A stretch of DNA of 64,000 nt from Chryseobacterium paludis (lineage in GTDB: Bacteria > Bacteroidota > Bacteroidia > Flavobacteriales > Weeksellaceae), in the NCBI RefSeq assembly GCF_025403485.1, contig NZ_CP099966.1, positions 558,001 to 622,000 of the forward strand. The letters run 5' to 3'. The position numbers were made by a program, and so were the translations under genes. Below the pieces are notes generated by a model that was not told the DNA's origin, did not search any database, and saw only the letters and a list, made by a program, of their open reading frames with translations. Of this stretch, positions 18,133-26,984 are shown one piece after another (position 1 is the stretch's first letter; each line of letters starts with the position of its first letter).

Positions 18133-19557
18133 ATGACCAATATTAAAACTGTAGATCGCAAAGATGTTTTCAGCGAATCTTTTCTTCTACGTTCTAAAAC
18201 CGCAGAAAATTTATATTTTGGGTATGCGAAAGATATGCCGGTCATTGATTATCATAATCATCTGGAGCCGGATGTCATCTCAAAAAATCAAAACTTCAGA
18301 TCTCCCACAGCAATCTGGCTGGATGGGGATCATTACAAATGGAGAGCGATGAGGAATTTCGGAATTGAAGAAAAATTTATTTCCGGGGATGCATCTGATC
18401 AAGAAAAATTCAGAAAATGGACAGAAGTTGTCCCTTACACACTTCGCAATCCACTGTTTCATTGGACACATATGGAGCTGAATAATCCATTTGGGATTAA
18501 AGAATACTTATCCTTAAAAAATATAGATTCCGTATATCATAAGATGAATGATAATCTCCAAATGCCTGGATTTTTACCACAATCCATCATTACAAATTTT
18601 AATGTGGAAACTCTTTGTACAACAGATGATCCTGCTGATAATCTTCAATATCATAAGACAATAAAAAATAGCTCTTTTACCACTCGGGTTCTCCCTACCT
18701 TCCGTCCGGACAGTTATATTAATATAATAAACCCTGAGAACTACCTCCGTCAGATTAAAAAATTGGAGAAGGTTAGTAAAATTGATATAAAATCGACTTC
18801 AGATTTACTGGAAGCCCTTTATTCAAGAATTCAGTACTTTCATGAAAACGGAGCTCGGATTTCCGATCATGGATTAGAATATTTTCCTGATACTAAGAAA
18901 TGGAATACTGCCTTAGAAAATGAATTCAAAGAATTTTTAACTGGAAATAAAAAGTCATTTTCAGATCCAGAAGCTTTGTCTGGCCATCTTTTGAAAGAGC
19001 TTTGTAAAATGTATGCCGAAAAAAAATGGGTTCAGCAGTTTCATATAGGAGCCACACGGAATAATAACACAATAATGCTGAATACGATAGGAACTAATGC
19101 CGGTTATGATGCCATCAGTGAACAGTATTTTGCCCAAAGAATGAGCATGATGTTCGATGAACTGAATACTGCAGGGAAACTTACCCAAACGATAGTTTAT
19201 AACCTTAATCCGTCTTTCAATGAAGTATTGGCAACGCTCGTTGGGAATTTTAATGAAGCCGGAATTAAATCAAAAATACAGTTAGGTGCAGCATGGTGGT
19301 TTCTAGATCAAATGGAGGGAATGAAAAAGCAAATAAACACACTTTCCAATATTGGACTTATCAGCACTTTTATTGGAATGCTCACAGATTCACGAAGTCT
19401 TCTGTCTTTTTCAAGACACGATTATTTTAGAAGATTGCTTTGCGATATCTTCGGCAGCGAAATGGAAGCCGGGCTACTTCCGGATGATGAACAATGGGTG
19501 GGAAGCATCATTCAGGATATTTGTTTTAATAATACCAAAAACTATTTTAGATTTTAA
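18133..19557 (+). CDS. uxaC: glucuronate isomerase
   Basis: It isomerises D-glucuronate to D-fructuronate (and galacturonate to tagaturonate), the first step after GH115 frees glucuronic acid. The 474 residues belong to the UxaC branch of the amidohydrolase superfamily. The HNH metal motif holds His41 and His43 (VIDYHNHLEPD). Also visible are FHWTHMEL, TTDDPADNL, QFHIGATRNNN and the C-terminal LTDSRSLLSFSRHDYFRR. Length is typical. Its stop codon abuts the kdgK start with no gap. Confidence 0.97.
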   Translation: MTNIKTVDRKDVFSESFLLRSKTAENLYFGYAKDMPVIDYHNHLEPDVISKNQNFRSPTAIWLDGDHYKWRAMRNFGIEEKFISGDASDQEKFRKWTEVVPYTLRNPLFHWTHMELNNPFGIKEYLSLKNIDSVYHKMNDNLQMPGFLPQSIITNFNVETLCTTDDPADNLQYHKTIKNSSFTTRVLPTFRPDSYINIINPENYLRQIKKLEKVSKIDIKSTSDLLEALYSRIQYFHENGARISDHGLEYFPDTKKWNTALENEFKEFLTGNKKSFSDPEALSGHLLKELCKMYAEKKWVQQFHIGATRNNNTIMLNTIGTNAGYDAISEQYFAQRMSMMFDELNTAGKLTQTIVYNLNPSFNEVLATLVGNFNEAGIKSKIQLGAAWWFLDQMEGMKKQINTLSNIGLISTFIGMLTDSRSLLSFSRHDYFRRLLCDIFGSEMEAGLLPDDEQWVGSIIQDICFNNTKNYFRF

Positions 19558-20571
19558 ATGATTATGCAACATTCAGGGTCAGGTAAAATACTTTGTTTCG
19601 GAGAATTGCTTTTACATTTTGCTCCGGATTCTAATGGAAACTGGATGAATAACCAGTTAGTGAAAATCTTTGTGGGTGGTGCAGAATATAATGTTGCCAC
19701 AGCTCTTGCGCACTGGAAAAACCCGGTAAAATTTCTCTCGGCTCTGCCTGAAAATTTCCTGGGAATCCAATTGGAATCTCAGCTGAAAAATAAAGGAATC
19801 GAGGTACTTGCCGAGAAAAGTAAAGGCAGAATCGGAACTTTTTACCTCTCTTCGGATGGTGATATGCAAAATACATCGGTAATTTACGACCGTTTTCCAT
19901 CGGTTTTTACACAATCGGATTTTGACGCCTTCAATTTAGATGATGTGTTTTCAGAGGTGAAATGGATGCATATCAGTACAATTACATCTGCTTTAAGTGA
20001 AAAAGCTTACATCAAATGTCTGGATTTAATGAAGGAAGCAGCTTCAAGAAACATTCAGGTTTCTCTTGATTTAAATTATCGTGCTGCACTTTGGCAAGAC
20101 AAAAATCCTTCAGATAAAATAAAACATATGATGCCTTTGGTGAATGTTCTGATGGGAAATATCTGGTCTGTTCAGCAATTTCTGAATATTCCTGTTGAAT
20201 ATGAATTGAATGGAAATTCTGATGATGAAAATCTTTTAAAACAAGCAGAAAAATCGGCATCGGAAATTCAGAAAATGTATCCCAATGTTGAAACGATAGC
20301 AAATACATTCCGATTCACGAGTGGCGAAGCGGTAAATTATTTTGCGACTTTATATACTGATGAAAAACTTTTGATTTCGCAACAATACCATTCAGATAAA
20401 ATAGAGGAAAGAGTAGGAAGCGGTGATGCATTTATGGCAGCGTTGATTCACGGAACATTAAAAGGAAATCCTACAGAGCAAATTTTAGAAGATGCCACAA
20501 AAGTCGCTTTCAAAAAGCTCTTTATTAAAGGTGATACCATTAATGATACCATTAAAATTGAAAAATTATGA
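19558..20571 (+). CDS. kdgK: 2-keto-3-deoxygluconate kinase
   Basis: A PfkB/ribokinase-fold kinase of 337 residues phosphorylates KDG to KDPG. The N-terminal GGAEYNVATALA motif and the ATP/anion-hole motif with catalytic Asp290 (RVGSGDAFMAALIHG) are present. The start follows the uxaC stop directly, and the end overlaps the aldolase start by four bases (ATGA), so the three are translationally coupled. A second in-frame ATG lies two codons downstream. Confidence 0.94.
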   Translation: MIMQHSGSGKILCFGELLLHFAPDSNGNWMNNQLVKIFVGGAEYNVATALAHWKNPVKFLSALPENFLGIQLESQLKNKGIEVLAEKSKGRIGTFYLSSDGDMQNTSVIYDRFPSVFTQSDFDAFNLDDVFSEVKWMHISTITSALSEKAYIKCLDLMKEAASRNIQVSLDLNYRAALWQDKNPSDKIKHMMPLVNVLMGNIWSVQQFLNIPVEYELNGNSDDENLLKQAEKSASEIQKMYPNVETIANTFRFTSGEAVNYFATLYTDEKLLISQQYHSDKIEERVGSGDAFMAALIHGTLKGNPTEQILEDATKVAFKKLFIKGDTINDTIKIEKL

Positions 20572-21203
20572 GTGTACTATTACAAAAAATAAAGGACCAG
20601 AGAATTGTCCCACTTTTTTACAACGAATCTTTTGAAGTTTCAAAAAGGATCATAAAAGCTTTGTACGAAGGGGGAATCCATGTAATAGAATATACCAATC
20701 GCGGAAATCAGGCATTGGAAAATTTTGAAAGACTGAAGGAAATTTCTTCTATAGAGTTTCCGGAACTTTTATTGGGAATAGGTACCGTAAAAAATATAAA
20801 AGAGATGGATGATTATGCTCGTGCAAAAGCAGATTTTATCATTACACCTGTCATTAGCGCAGAATTGGTAAAACATTCTGTTGAAAAAAACATCAATTTA
20901 ATTCCGGGATGTTTTACCCCCTCCGATGTTAATGTAGCATTTCAGAACGGACTTCGGTTAGTGAAGATTTTCCCGGCTGATGCTTTAGGTAAAAAATATA
21001 TCAAATCTATTGAGCCTGTTTTTCCGGGAATGCATTATATGCCAACCGGAGGAATCAATGCTGACTTTGATGATATTACAGAATGGCTTAAGGGTGGCGC
21101 AGTTGCTGTTGGATTGGGCAGTTCGCTTATCAACAAAGATTTTATAGCAGAACAGCTCACGGAAAAAGTTCAGAACTTATTGCAACAACTTAATCGACAC
21201 TAA
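20568..21203 (+). CDS. eda: KDPG aldolase (bifunctional 4-hydroxy-2-oxoglutarate aldolase)
   Basis: This class I aldolase of 211 residues splits KDPG into pyruvate and glyceraldehyde 3-phosphate, which completes glucuronate breakdown. The Schiff-base lysine is Lys133 in RLVKIFPADALG, and the catalytic Glu41 stands in EYTNRG. The GIGTV and PTGGI phosphate-binding motifs are intact. It overlaps kdgK by four bases and abuts the transporter gene with no spacer. Confidence 0.95.
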   Translation: MSVLLQKIKDQRIVPLFYNESFEVSKRIIKALYEGGIHVIEYTNRGNQALENFERLKEISSIEFPELLLGIGTVKNIKEMDDYARAKADFIITPVISAELVKHSVEKNINLIPGCFTPSDVNVAFQNGLRLVKIFPADALGKKYIKSIEPVFPGMHYMPTGGINADFDDITEWLKGGAVAVGLGSSLINKDFIAEQLTEKVQNLLQQLNRH

Positions 21204-22487
21204 ATGCAGGCTCCTAAAAATCGTAATATAAGATGGTTTATGCTGTCTTTGGTCTTTCTCGCCACCACGATCAACTATCTTGACCGTCAGGTAATGGGTT
21301 TGCTGAAGCCTGTTCTTGAAAAAGAATTCAGTTGGGATGAGAAAGATTACAGCTACATTGTGATGGCATTCACCACGACTTATGCTATTGGATATCTTGC
21401 GATGGGAAGGTTGATCGACAGGGTGGGAACCAAAATAGGTTATGCTGTTTCATTGATTGTCTGGAGTCTGGCTTCAATAGGGCATGGTTTTGTAAAAAGT
21501 ACAATTGGATTTATCATTGCAAGAAGTACCCTCGGTATCAGTGAGGCAGGAAATTTTCCGGCAGCTATAAAATCTGTGGCAGAATGGTTTCCGAAAAAAG
21601 AAAGAGCCTTGGCAACAGGGATTTTCAACTCCGGAGCGACGGTTGGAGCCATTTTAGCACCGCTTCTTGTGCCATTCATTCTTGGGCATTACGGATGGCG
21701 GGAAACCTTTGTGTGGATTGGTGCTCTCGGATTATTATGGATTGTACTTTGGTGGCGGTTTTATAAAATTCCGGAAAAAACTAAAAAACTGAGTCAGGAA
21801 GAATTACAGTATATTAAAAGTGATCAGGATGGAAAAACACAGGAACAATCCAAAGTTCCGTTGTCAGAATTATTAAAATACAAAGTAACATGGTCTTTTG
21901 CTGTGGGAAAAATCCTTACAGATCCGATTTGGTATTTCTTTATGTTCTGGTTACCTGCTTATTTTGCAGATGTTTTTAAAATGGATTTAACGAAACCTTC
22001 CATTCCGTTGATTATTATCTATAGCGGAACCACGATTGGAAGTATTGGCGGCGGTTATCTTTCTTCATTTTTAATTAAAAAAGGCTGGGCAATCGGAAGA
22101 GCCAGAAGCTTCACTATGCTCTTGTTTGCTCTGATGGTCGTTCCGGTAATGTTCTCAAAATATGTAGACAATATGTGGTTCATTACCATAATCATTGCTT
22201 TTGCAACAGCAGCACATCAGGGTTGGGGAGCGAACCTAATGACAACGGTGGGTGATAAATTACCCAATAATTATGTAAGTTCTGTGATTGGCTTTGGCGG
22301 AATGCTGGGCTCAGCTGCAGGGATTATATTCCCGCTTTTCATCGGAATTGTCTTGGACACATTTAAAAAAGCAGGGAATATCAACGGAGGCTACAATATT
22401 ATATTTTTCATTGCTGGTGTTTCTTACGTTGCGGCTTGGGGAATTATCTGGTTGATCAACAGGGAAAAAACTGAAATTTCGGTTTGA
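21204..22487 (+). CDS. exuT: MFS hexuronate transporter, ExuT-like
   Basis: A 12-helix major facilitator of the anion:cation symporter family, 427 residues long, brings glucuronate or related uronates through the inner membrane. Visible marks are TTINYLDRQVMGLLKPVLEKEF in helix 1, the loop motif GRLIDRVGTKIGY, and the helix 4 segment RSTLGISEAGNFPAAIKSVAEWFPKKERALATGIFNSG, all typical of ExuT/GudP transporters. It closes a tight uxaC-kdgK-eda-exuT unit, which strongly supports uronate as substrate. Confidence 0.92.
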   Translation: MQAPKNRNIRWFMLSLVFLATTINYLDRQVMGLLKPVLEKEFSWDEKDYSYIVMAFTTTYAIGYLAMGRLIDRVGTKIGYAVSLIVWSLASIGHGFVKSTIGFIIARSTLGISEAGNFPAAIKSVAEWFPKKERALATGIFNSGATVGAILAPLLVPFILGHYGWRETFVWIGALGLLWIVLWWRFYKIPEKTKKLSQEELQYIKSDQDGKTQEQSKVPLSELLKYKVTWSFAVGKILTDPIWYFFMFWLPAYFADVFKMDLTKPSIPLIIIYSGTTIGSIGGGYLSSFLIKKGWAIGRARSFTMLLFALMVVPVMFSKYVDNMWFITIIIAFATAAHQGWGANLMTTVGDKLPNNYVSSVIGFGGMLGSAAGIIFPLFIGIVLDTFKKAGNINGGYNIIFFIAGVSYVAAWGIIWLINREKTEISV

Positions 22488-22512
22488 AATTAATGAAATA
22501 TAAAAAGTGAAA

Positions 22513-24987
22513 ATGAACGTAAATCATTGCATATTAATAATCTGTCTTTTCATTAGTGGATTTTCCCCTGCACAGAAAGGAGGGAAATATAAGCTTTGGT
22601 ATGACAAGCCTGCAAAACATTGGGTAGAAGCATTACCTGTTGGAAATGGAAGATTGGCGGCAATGGTTTTTGGAGATCCTTCAAAAGAAAAATTTCAGTT
22701 GAACGAAGGCACATTCTGGTCAGGTGGTCCTTCCCGAAACGATAATCCTGATGGTCCCAAAGTGTTGGATTCTATTCGTTACTATCTTTTTAATGGAAAT
22801 TACAAAAGAGCTGAAACCCTTTCCAATAAAGGTTTAACGGCAAAAACACTTCACGGTTCTGCGTTTCAGAATATCGGAGATTTGAATCTTGATTTTAATA
22901 ATCTTGGCGATGTTAAGGATTATTATCGTGAGCTTGATATTGAAAAAGCAATAACAACAACTACGTTTTCCTCCAACGGAACTCATTATAAAAGAGAAGT
23001 CTTTGCTTCAATTCCGGATCAGGTAATTGTGATAAAACTGAGCTCAGACAAAAAAAATGTACTGAATTTCAGTGCTGGATTCAACAGCGAATTGAAAAAA
23101 AATACGAAGGCGATTGATGCCAATACTTTGCAAATGGACGGACTTTCTTCCACATTAGACGGCGTTCAGGGTCAGGTTAAGTTTAATGCGCTGGCAAAAT
23201 TCATTTCCAAAGGTGGAACCATTTCAGTTTCAGGCAACGGAATTTCTATAACCAATGCAGATGAAGTAATGATTTTGATTTCAATTGCCACCAATTTCAC
23301 AGACTATAAAACTCTAAATACCGACGAAGTTTCAAAAAGTAAAAAATACATTACTCAAATCAAAAATAAAAGCTTCAATACTTTATTTAAAAATCATATC
23401 AACGCTTACCAGAAATATTTCAAAAGAGTGGATTTCAGTATCGGAACTTCTCCTGCGTCACAATTTCCTACCAATATTCGTATTAAAAATTTCGCCACCA
23501 GTTATGATCCTGAGCTTGTTTCATTATATTATCAGTTTGGACGTTATCTCCTGATTTCTTCTTCACAACCGGGTGGTCAGCCAGCCAATCTTCAGGGAAT
23601 TTGGAACAATTCCAACAAACCGGCGTGGGACAGCAAATATACCATCAACATCAATACGGAAATGAATTATTGGCCTGCGGAAAAAACCAATTTGCCGGAA
23701 ATGCACGAACCATTAATTCAAATGGTCAAAGATTTGAGTGTAACGGGGGCAGAAACGGCAAAAGTGATGTACAAAAGCCGTGGTTGGATAGCGCATCACA
23801 ACACCGACATCTGGAGAATTACTGGTGTGGTGGATTTTGCTAATGCCGGGCAATGGCCATTGGGAAGTGCCTGGCTCTCCCAGCATCTTTGGGAAAAATA
23901 TTTGTACAGCGGAGACAAAAATTATCTCAAATCCATTTATCCCGTTCTAAAATCTGCCGCCTTATTTTATGAAGATTTTCTGATTGAAGAACCGACGCAC
24001 AAATGGTTGGTGGTAGGTCCGTCTATATCTCCCGAAAATATTCCGCAAGGACATCAGGGAAGTGCTTTGGCGGCAGGAAATACGATGGATAACCAGTTGA
24101 TGTTTGACCTGTTCAGCAAAACAAAAAAAGCAGCACAAATTTTAAATCTAGATTCAGATAAAATTCCGGTTTGGAACAATATCATTTCCAAATTACCACC
24201 GATGAAAATCGGAAGGTATGGTCAGCTCCAGGAATGGATTGAAGACTGGGACAACCCAAAAGACAATCACAGGCACGTTTCTCATCTGTATGGATTGTTT
24301 CCCGGAAATCAAATCAATCCTCTCACAACGCCAGAACTTTTTGATGCTGCGAAAACGGTTTTAATACACCGTGGTGATGTTTCTACAGGCTGGTCGATGG
24401 GCTGGAAAATTAATCTTTGGGCTAAATTATTAGAGGGAAATCACGCGAATAAATTAATAAAAGACCAGTTAACTTTAGTGGAAAAAGACGGTTGGAGCGA
24501 AAAAGGAGGAACCTATCCGAATTTATTCGATGCACATCCGCCGTTTCAGGTCGACGGAAATTTCGGCTGTACGTCAGGAATTACAGAAATGCTTTTACAG
24601 ACACAAAACGGAAGCATCGACATTTTACCCGCACTTCCCGACGAATGGAAAAACGGAAATATTTCCGGACTGAAAACGTATGGTGGTTTTGAAGTCAGCA
24701 TGGTTTGGAAAGACAATCAGGCAACTGAGGTCATCATCAAATCAAATCTTGGAGGAAATTGTAGAATCAGTGCACTTAATGAATTGGATTTAGAAGGAAA
24801 AAGCGTATTAAAAGCAGCATCGGAAAAAAATGAAAATCCTTATTTTGAAATTCCAATGATCAAAAAACCTTTGATTTCTCCTGAAGCTCAATTAAATCCA
24901 GTGAAAATAAAAGAAAGATTCATCTATGATTTGCGAACAGAAGCAGGAAGAACTTATATTTTAAAAATGAAAAAAGAACATCAATAG
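22513..24987 (+). CDS. GH95 alpha-L-galactosidase/alpha-L-fucosidase
   Basis: About 824 residues from ATG 22513 (a GTG at 22507 would add two codons), with signal peptide ILIICLFISGFSPAQ. The GH95 layout is complete: N-terminal beta-sandwich with LPVGNGRLAAMVFG, the (alpha/alpha)6 barrel with INTEMNYWPAE, VVGPSISPENIP, HRHVSHLYGLFPG and the closing VDGNFGCTSGITEMLLQ. The two catalytic asparagines correspond to Asn379 and Asn381. The residue two before the first is Thr377 where the Bifidobacterium fucosidase has His. As I recall, Thr at this place marks the Bacteroides ovatus xylan alpha-L-galactosidase. It is likely periplasmic and removes terminal L-galactose from complex xylan side chains. 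Confidence 0.88.
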   Translation: MNVNHCILIICLFISGFSPAQKGGKYKLWYDKPAKHWVEALPVGNGRLAAMVFGDPSKEKFQLNEGTFWSGGPSRNDNPDGPKVLDSIRYYLFNGNYKRAETLSNKGLTAKTLHGSAFQNIGDLNLDFNNLGDVKDYYRELDIEKAITTTTFSSNGTHYKREVFASIPDQVIVIKLSSDKKNVLNFSAGFNSELKKNTKAIDANTLQMDGLSSTLDGVQGQVKFNALAKFISKGGTISVSGNGISITNADEVMILISIATNFTDYKTLNTDEVSKSKKYITQIKNKSFNTLFKNHINAYQKYFKRVDFSIGTSPASQFPTNIRIKNFATSYDPELVSLYYQFGRYLLISSSQPGGQPANLQGIWNNSNKPAWDSKYTININTEMNYWPAEKTNLPEMHEPLIQMVKDLSVTGAETAKVMYKSRGWIAHHNTDIWRITGVVDFANAGQWPLGSAWLSQHLWEKYLYSGDKNYLKSIYPVLKSAALFYEDFLIEEPTHKWLVVGPSISPENIPQGHQGSALAAGNTMDNQLMFDLFSKTKKAAQILNLDSDKIPVWNNIISKLPPMKIGRYGQLQEWIEDWDNPKDNHRHVSHLYGLFPGNQINPLTTPELFDAAKTVLIHRGDVSTGWSMGWKINLWAKLLEGNHANKLIKDQLTLVEKDGWSEKGGTYPNLFDAHPPFQVDGNFGCTSGITEMLLQTQNGSIDILPALPDEWKNGNISGLKTYGGFEVSMVWKDNQATEVIIKSNLGGNCRISALNELDLEGKSVLKAASEKNENPYFEIPMIKKPLISPEAQLNPVKIKERFIYDLRTEAGRTYILKMKKEHQ

Positions 24988-25092
24988 AAAGGGGCTTCAG
25001 GTTATTTATAAAATAGAATGGTACCAATTGACCTTAATCAAAATTTTAAGAAAGAATTTAAAATCAAATAACAATCACATAAAGAGAAAATA

Positions 25093-26811
25093 ATGAACCA
25101 GAAAACAATGAATCCGATATTTTTAAAAAAGAAAACAACGTTGATGGCTGCTGTTGCCTTATTATCTTTTGCCAACGTTTCAGCACAGACTTTCTCAGAC
25201 TTTTCCTATCATGGAAATGATAAAATATACACAAACAATCCTTTGAGAGAGGACGAATTTTATTCTCCGATTCTTCAGGGATGTTATCCGGATCCAAGTA
25301 TTACCAGAAAAGGTGACAATTATTACCTGGTAAATTCTTCATTTTCAATGTTTCCGGGTGTTCCGATTTTCACATCCAAAGATCTGGTTAATTGGAAACA
25401 GCTAGGACACGTTCTGGACAGACCTTCACAGCTGAAAGTAGAAAAATCAGGCGTATCACAAGGAATTTATGCACCTGATATTAAATATAATAAGCATAAT
25501 GATACTTTCTATATGATCACCACGCAGATTGCCGGCGGAATTGGAAATATGGTTGTGAAAACCAAAGATCCTGCAAAAGGATGGAGCGAAGTTCAAAAGC
25601 TGAATTTTGATGGCATCGATCCTTCGATTTTCTTTGATGATGATGGTAAAGCTTATATCGTTCACAATGATGCGCCACCAAAAGGAACTGAGCAGTATAA
25701 CGGTCACCGTGTCATCAAGATGTGGGATTATGATCTGGAAAAAGATCAGGTAGTTGCAGGTTCAGACAAAATTATTGTAAACGGAGGTGTTGATCTTTCC
25801 CAAAAACCAATCTGGATAGAAGGTCCGCATTTATATAAAAAGAACGGAAAATATTATCTGATGTGTGCCGAAGGCGGAACAGGAGGTAATCACAGCGAAG
25901 TTATTTTTATGTCGGATTCTCCGAAAGGTCCGTTTGTTCCTGCGATGAATAATCCTATTTTGACACAGCGGTATTTTCCGAAAGACAGAAAAGATAAAGT
26001 AGATTGGGCGGGTCACGCCGATTTGGTTGAGAGCCCGGATGGTACATATTATGGTGTCTTTTTAGCGATTCGCCCCAATGTAAAGAACAGAGTAAACAGT
26101 GGTCGTGAAACTTTTATTCTTCCTGTTGACTGGAGCGGAACGTATCCTGTTTTTCAAAACGGACTGGTTCCGATGAAACCAAAATTAAAATTACCGGAAG
26201 GCGTAAAAGATCAGGCCGGACAAAACGGATTTTTCCCGAACGGAAACTTTACATATTCTGATAAACTGACTGATAAAAGTCTGGACTACCGATGGATCGC
26301 AATGCGCGGGCCACGTGAGAATTTCATTAGTATTTCCAAAAATGGAGTGAAAATAAATCCTTTTGAAACGAATATTAAAGCTCTTGCTCCAATTTCGGCA
26401 TTATTTCACAGGTTGCAGCATGAAGACTTTGAAGCTTCTGTAATGCTGGATTTTAAGCCGAAATCAGAAAAAGAACTGGCAGGAATTACTTGCTATCAAA
26501 GTGAACGATTCAACTATGTATTCGGAATTACAAAAAAAGATAAAGATTATTATATCGTTTTGGAAAGAACTGAAAAAGGAGAATCAAAATTAATTGCCAG
26601 TGAAAAAATTTCACTTTCAAAAAGTGCCACATTACAGGTGATAGGTGAAAAAGACGAACATTATTTTAATTATTCCTTAGATGGCAAAAACTTTAAAAAC
26701 CTTGGAGGTCCGGTTTCAGGAGATATTCTTTCTACTGATGTTGCAGGTGGGTTTACAGGAAGCTTGATTGGTTTGTACAGCACTTCATCTAACGATATTA
26801 AACCTAACTAG
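25093..26811 (+). CDS. GH43 beta-xylosidase/alpha-L-arabinofuranosidase
   Basis: The 572-residue secreted enzyme has a signal peptide ending near SAQ32. A five-bladed propeller carries Asp67 (CYPDPS), Asp176 (GIDPS) and Glu243 (WIEGPH) as the GH43 acidic triad, and a C-terminal beta-sandwich covers about 370-570. It should cleave xylose or arabinose from xylo-oligosaccharides in the periplasm. The C-terminus stops at SSNDIKPN, a little short of the aromatic DWF-type ending usual in this subfamily. The sequence just past the stop can be read in another frame as a short Asp-Phe-Lys ending, so a small indel may have trimmed it. A repeat element lies immediately downstream. Confidence 0.92.
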   Translation: MNQKTMNPIFLKKKTTLMAAVALLSFANVSAQTFSDFSYHGNDKIYTNNPLREDEFYSPILQGCYPDPSITRKGDNYYLVNSSFSMFPGVPIFTSKDLVNWKQLGHVLDRPSQLKVEKSGVSQGIYAPDIKYNKHNDTFYMITTQIAGGIGNMVVKTKDPAKGWSEVQKLNFDGIDPSIFFDDDGKAYIVHNDAPPKGTEQYNGHRVIKMWDYDLEKDQVVAGSDKIIVNGGVDLSQKPIWIEGPHLYKKNGKYYLMCAEGGTGGNHSEVIFMSDSPKGPFVPAMNNPILTQRYFPKDRKDKVDWAGHADLVESPDGTYYGVFLAIRPNVKNRVNSGRETFILPVDWSGTYPVFQNGLVPMKPKLKLPEGVKDQAGQNGFFPNGNFTYSDKLTDKSLDYRWIAMRGPRENFISISKNGVKINPFETNIKALAPISALFHRLQHEDFEASVMLDFKPKSEKELAGITCYQSERFNYVFGITKKDKDYYIVLERTEKGESKLIASEKISLSKSATLQVIGEKDEHYFNYSLDGKNFKNLGGPVSGDILSTDVAGGFTGSLIGLYSTSSNDIKPN

Positions 26812-26837
26812 ATTTTAAATGAGATGATGACATTTAT

Positions 26838-26954
26838 GGCAGCTTAATCCGCCTTCCGCTCTCAATCTTTTGTCATTGCGAACAACGTGAAGCAATCTGT
26901 TGAACTTTCCATCAATCGCAATTATAAAAAGGATTTCCGCTCAAGTCGGGCTGC
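26838..26954. repeat. intergenic palindromic repeat, copy A
   Basis: Outer parts GGCAGC...CCTTCCGCTCTCAATC and AAAAAGGATTTCCGCTCAAG...GGGCTGC resemble copies at 36977-37075 and 49502-49572. The centre contains TGTCATTGCGAAC...GAAGCAATCTG, which looks like a second repeat type inserted in the first. No reading frame is present. It lies between two GH43 genes. Confidence 0.65.
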
Positions 26955-26984
26955 TTCAGGTCAACGTTCCAAACGTGTCATCCA

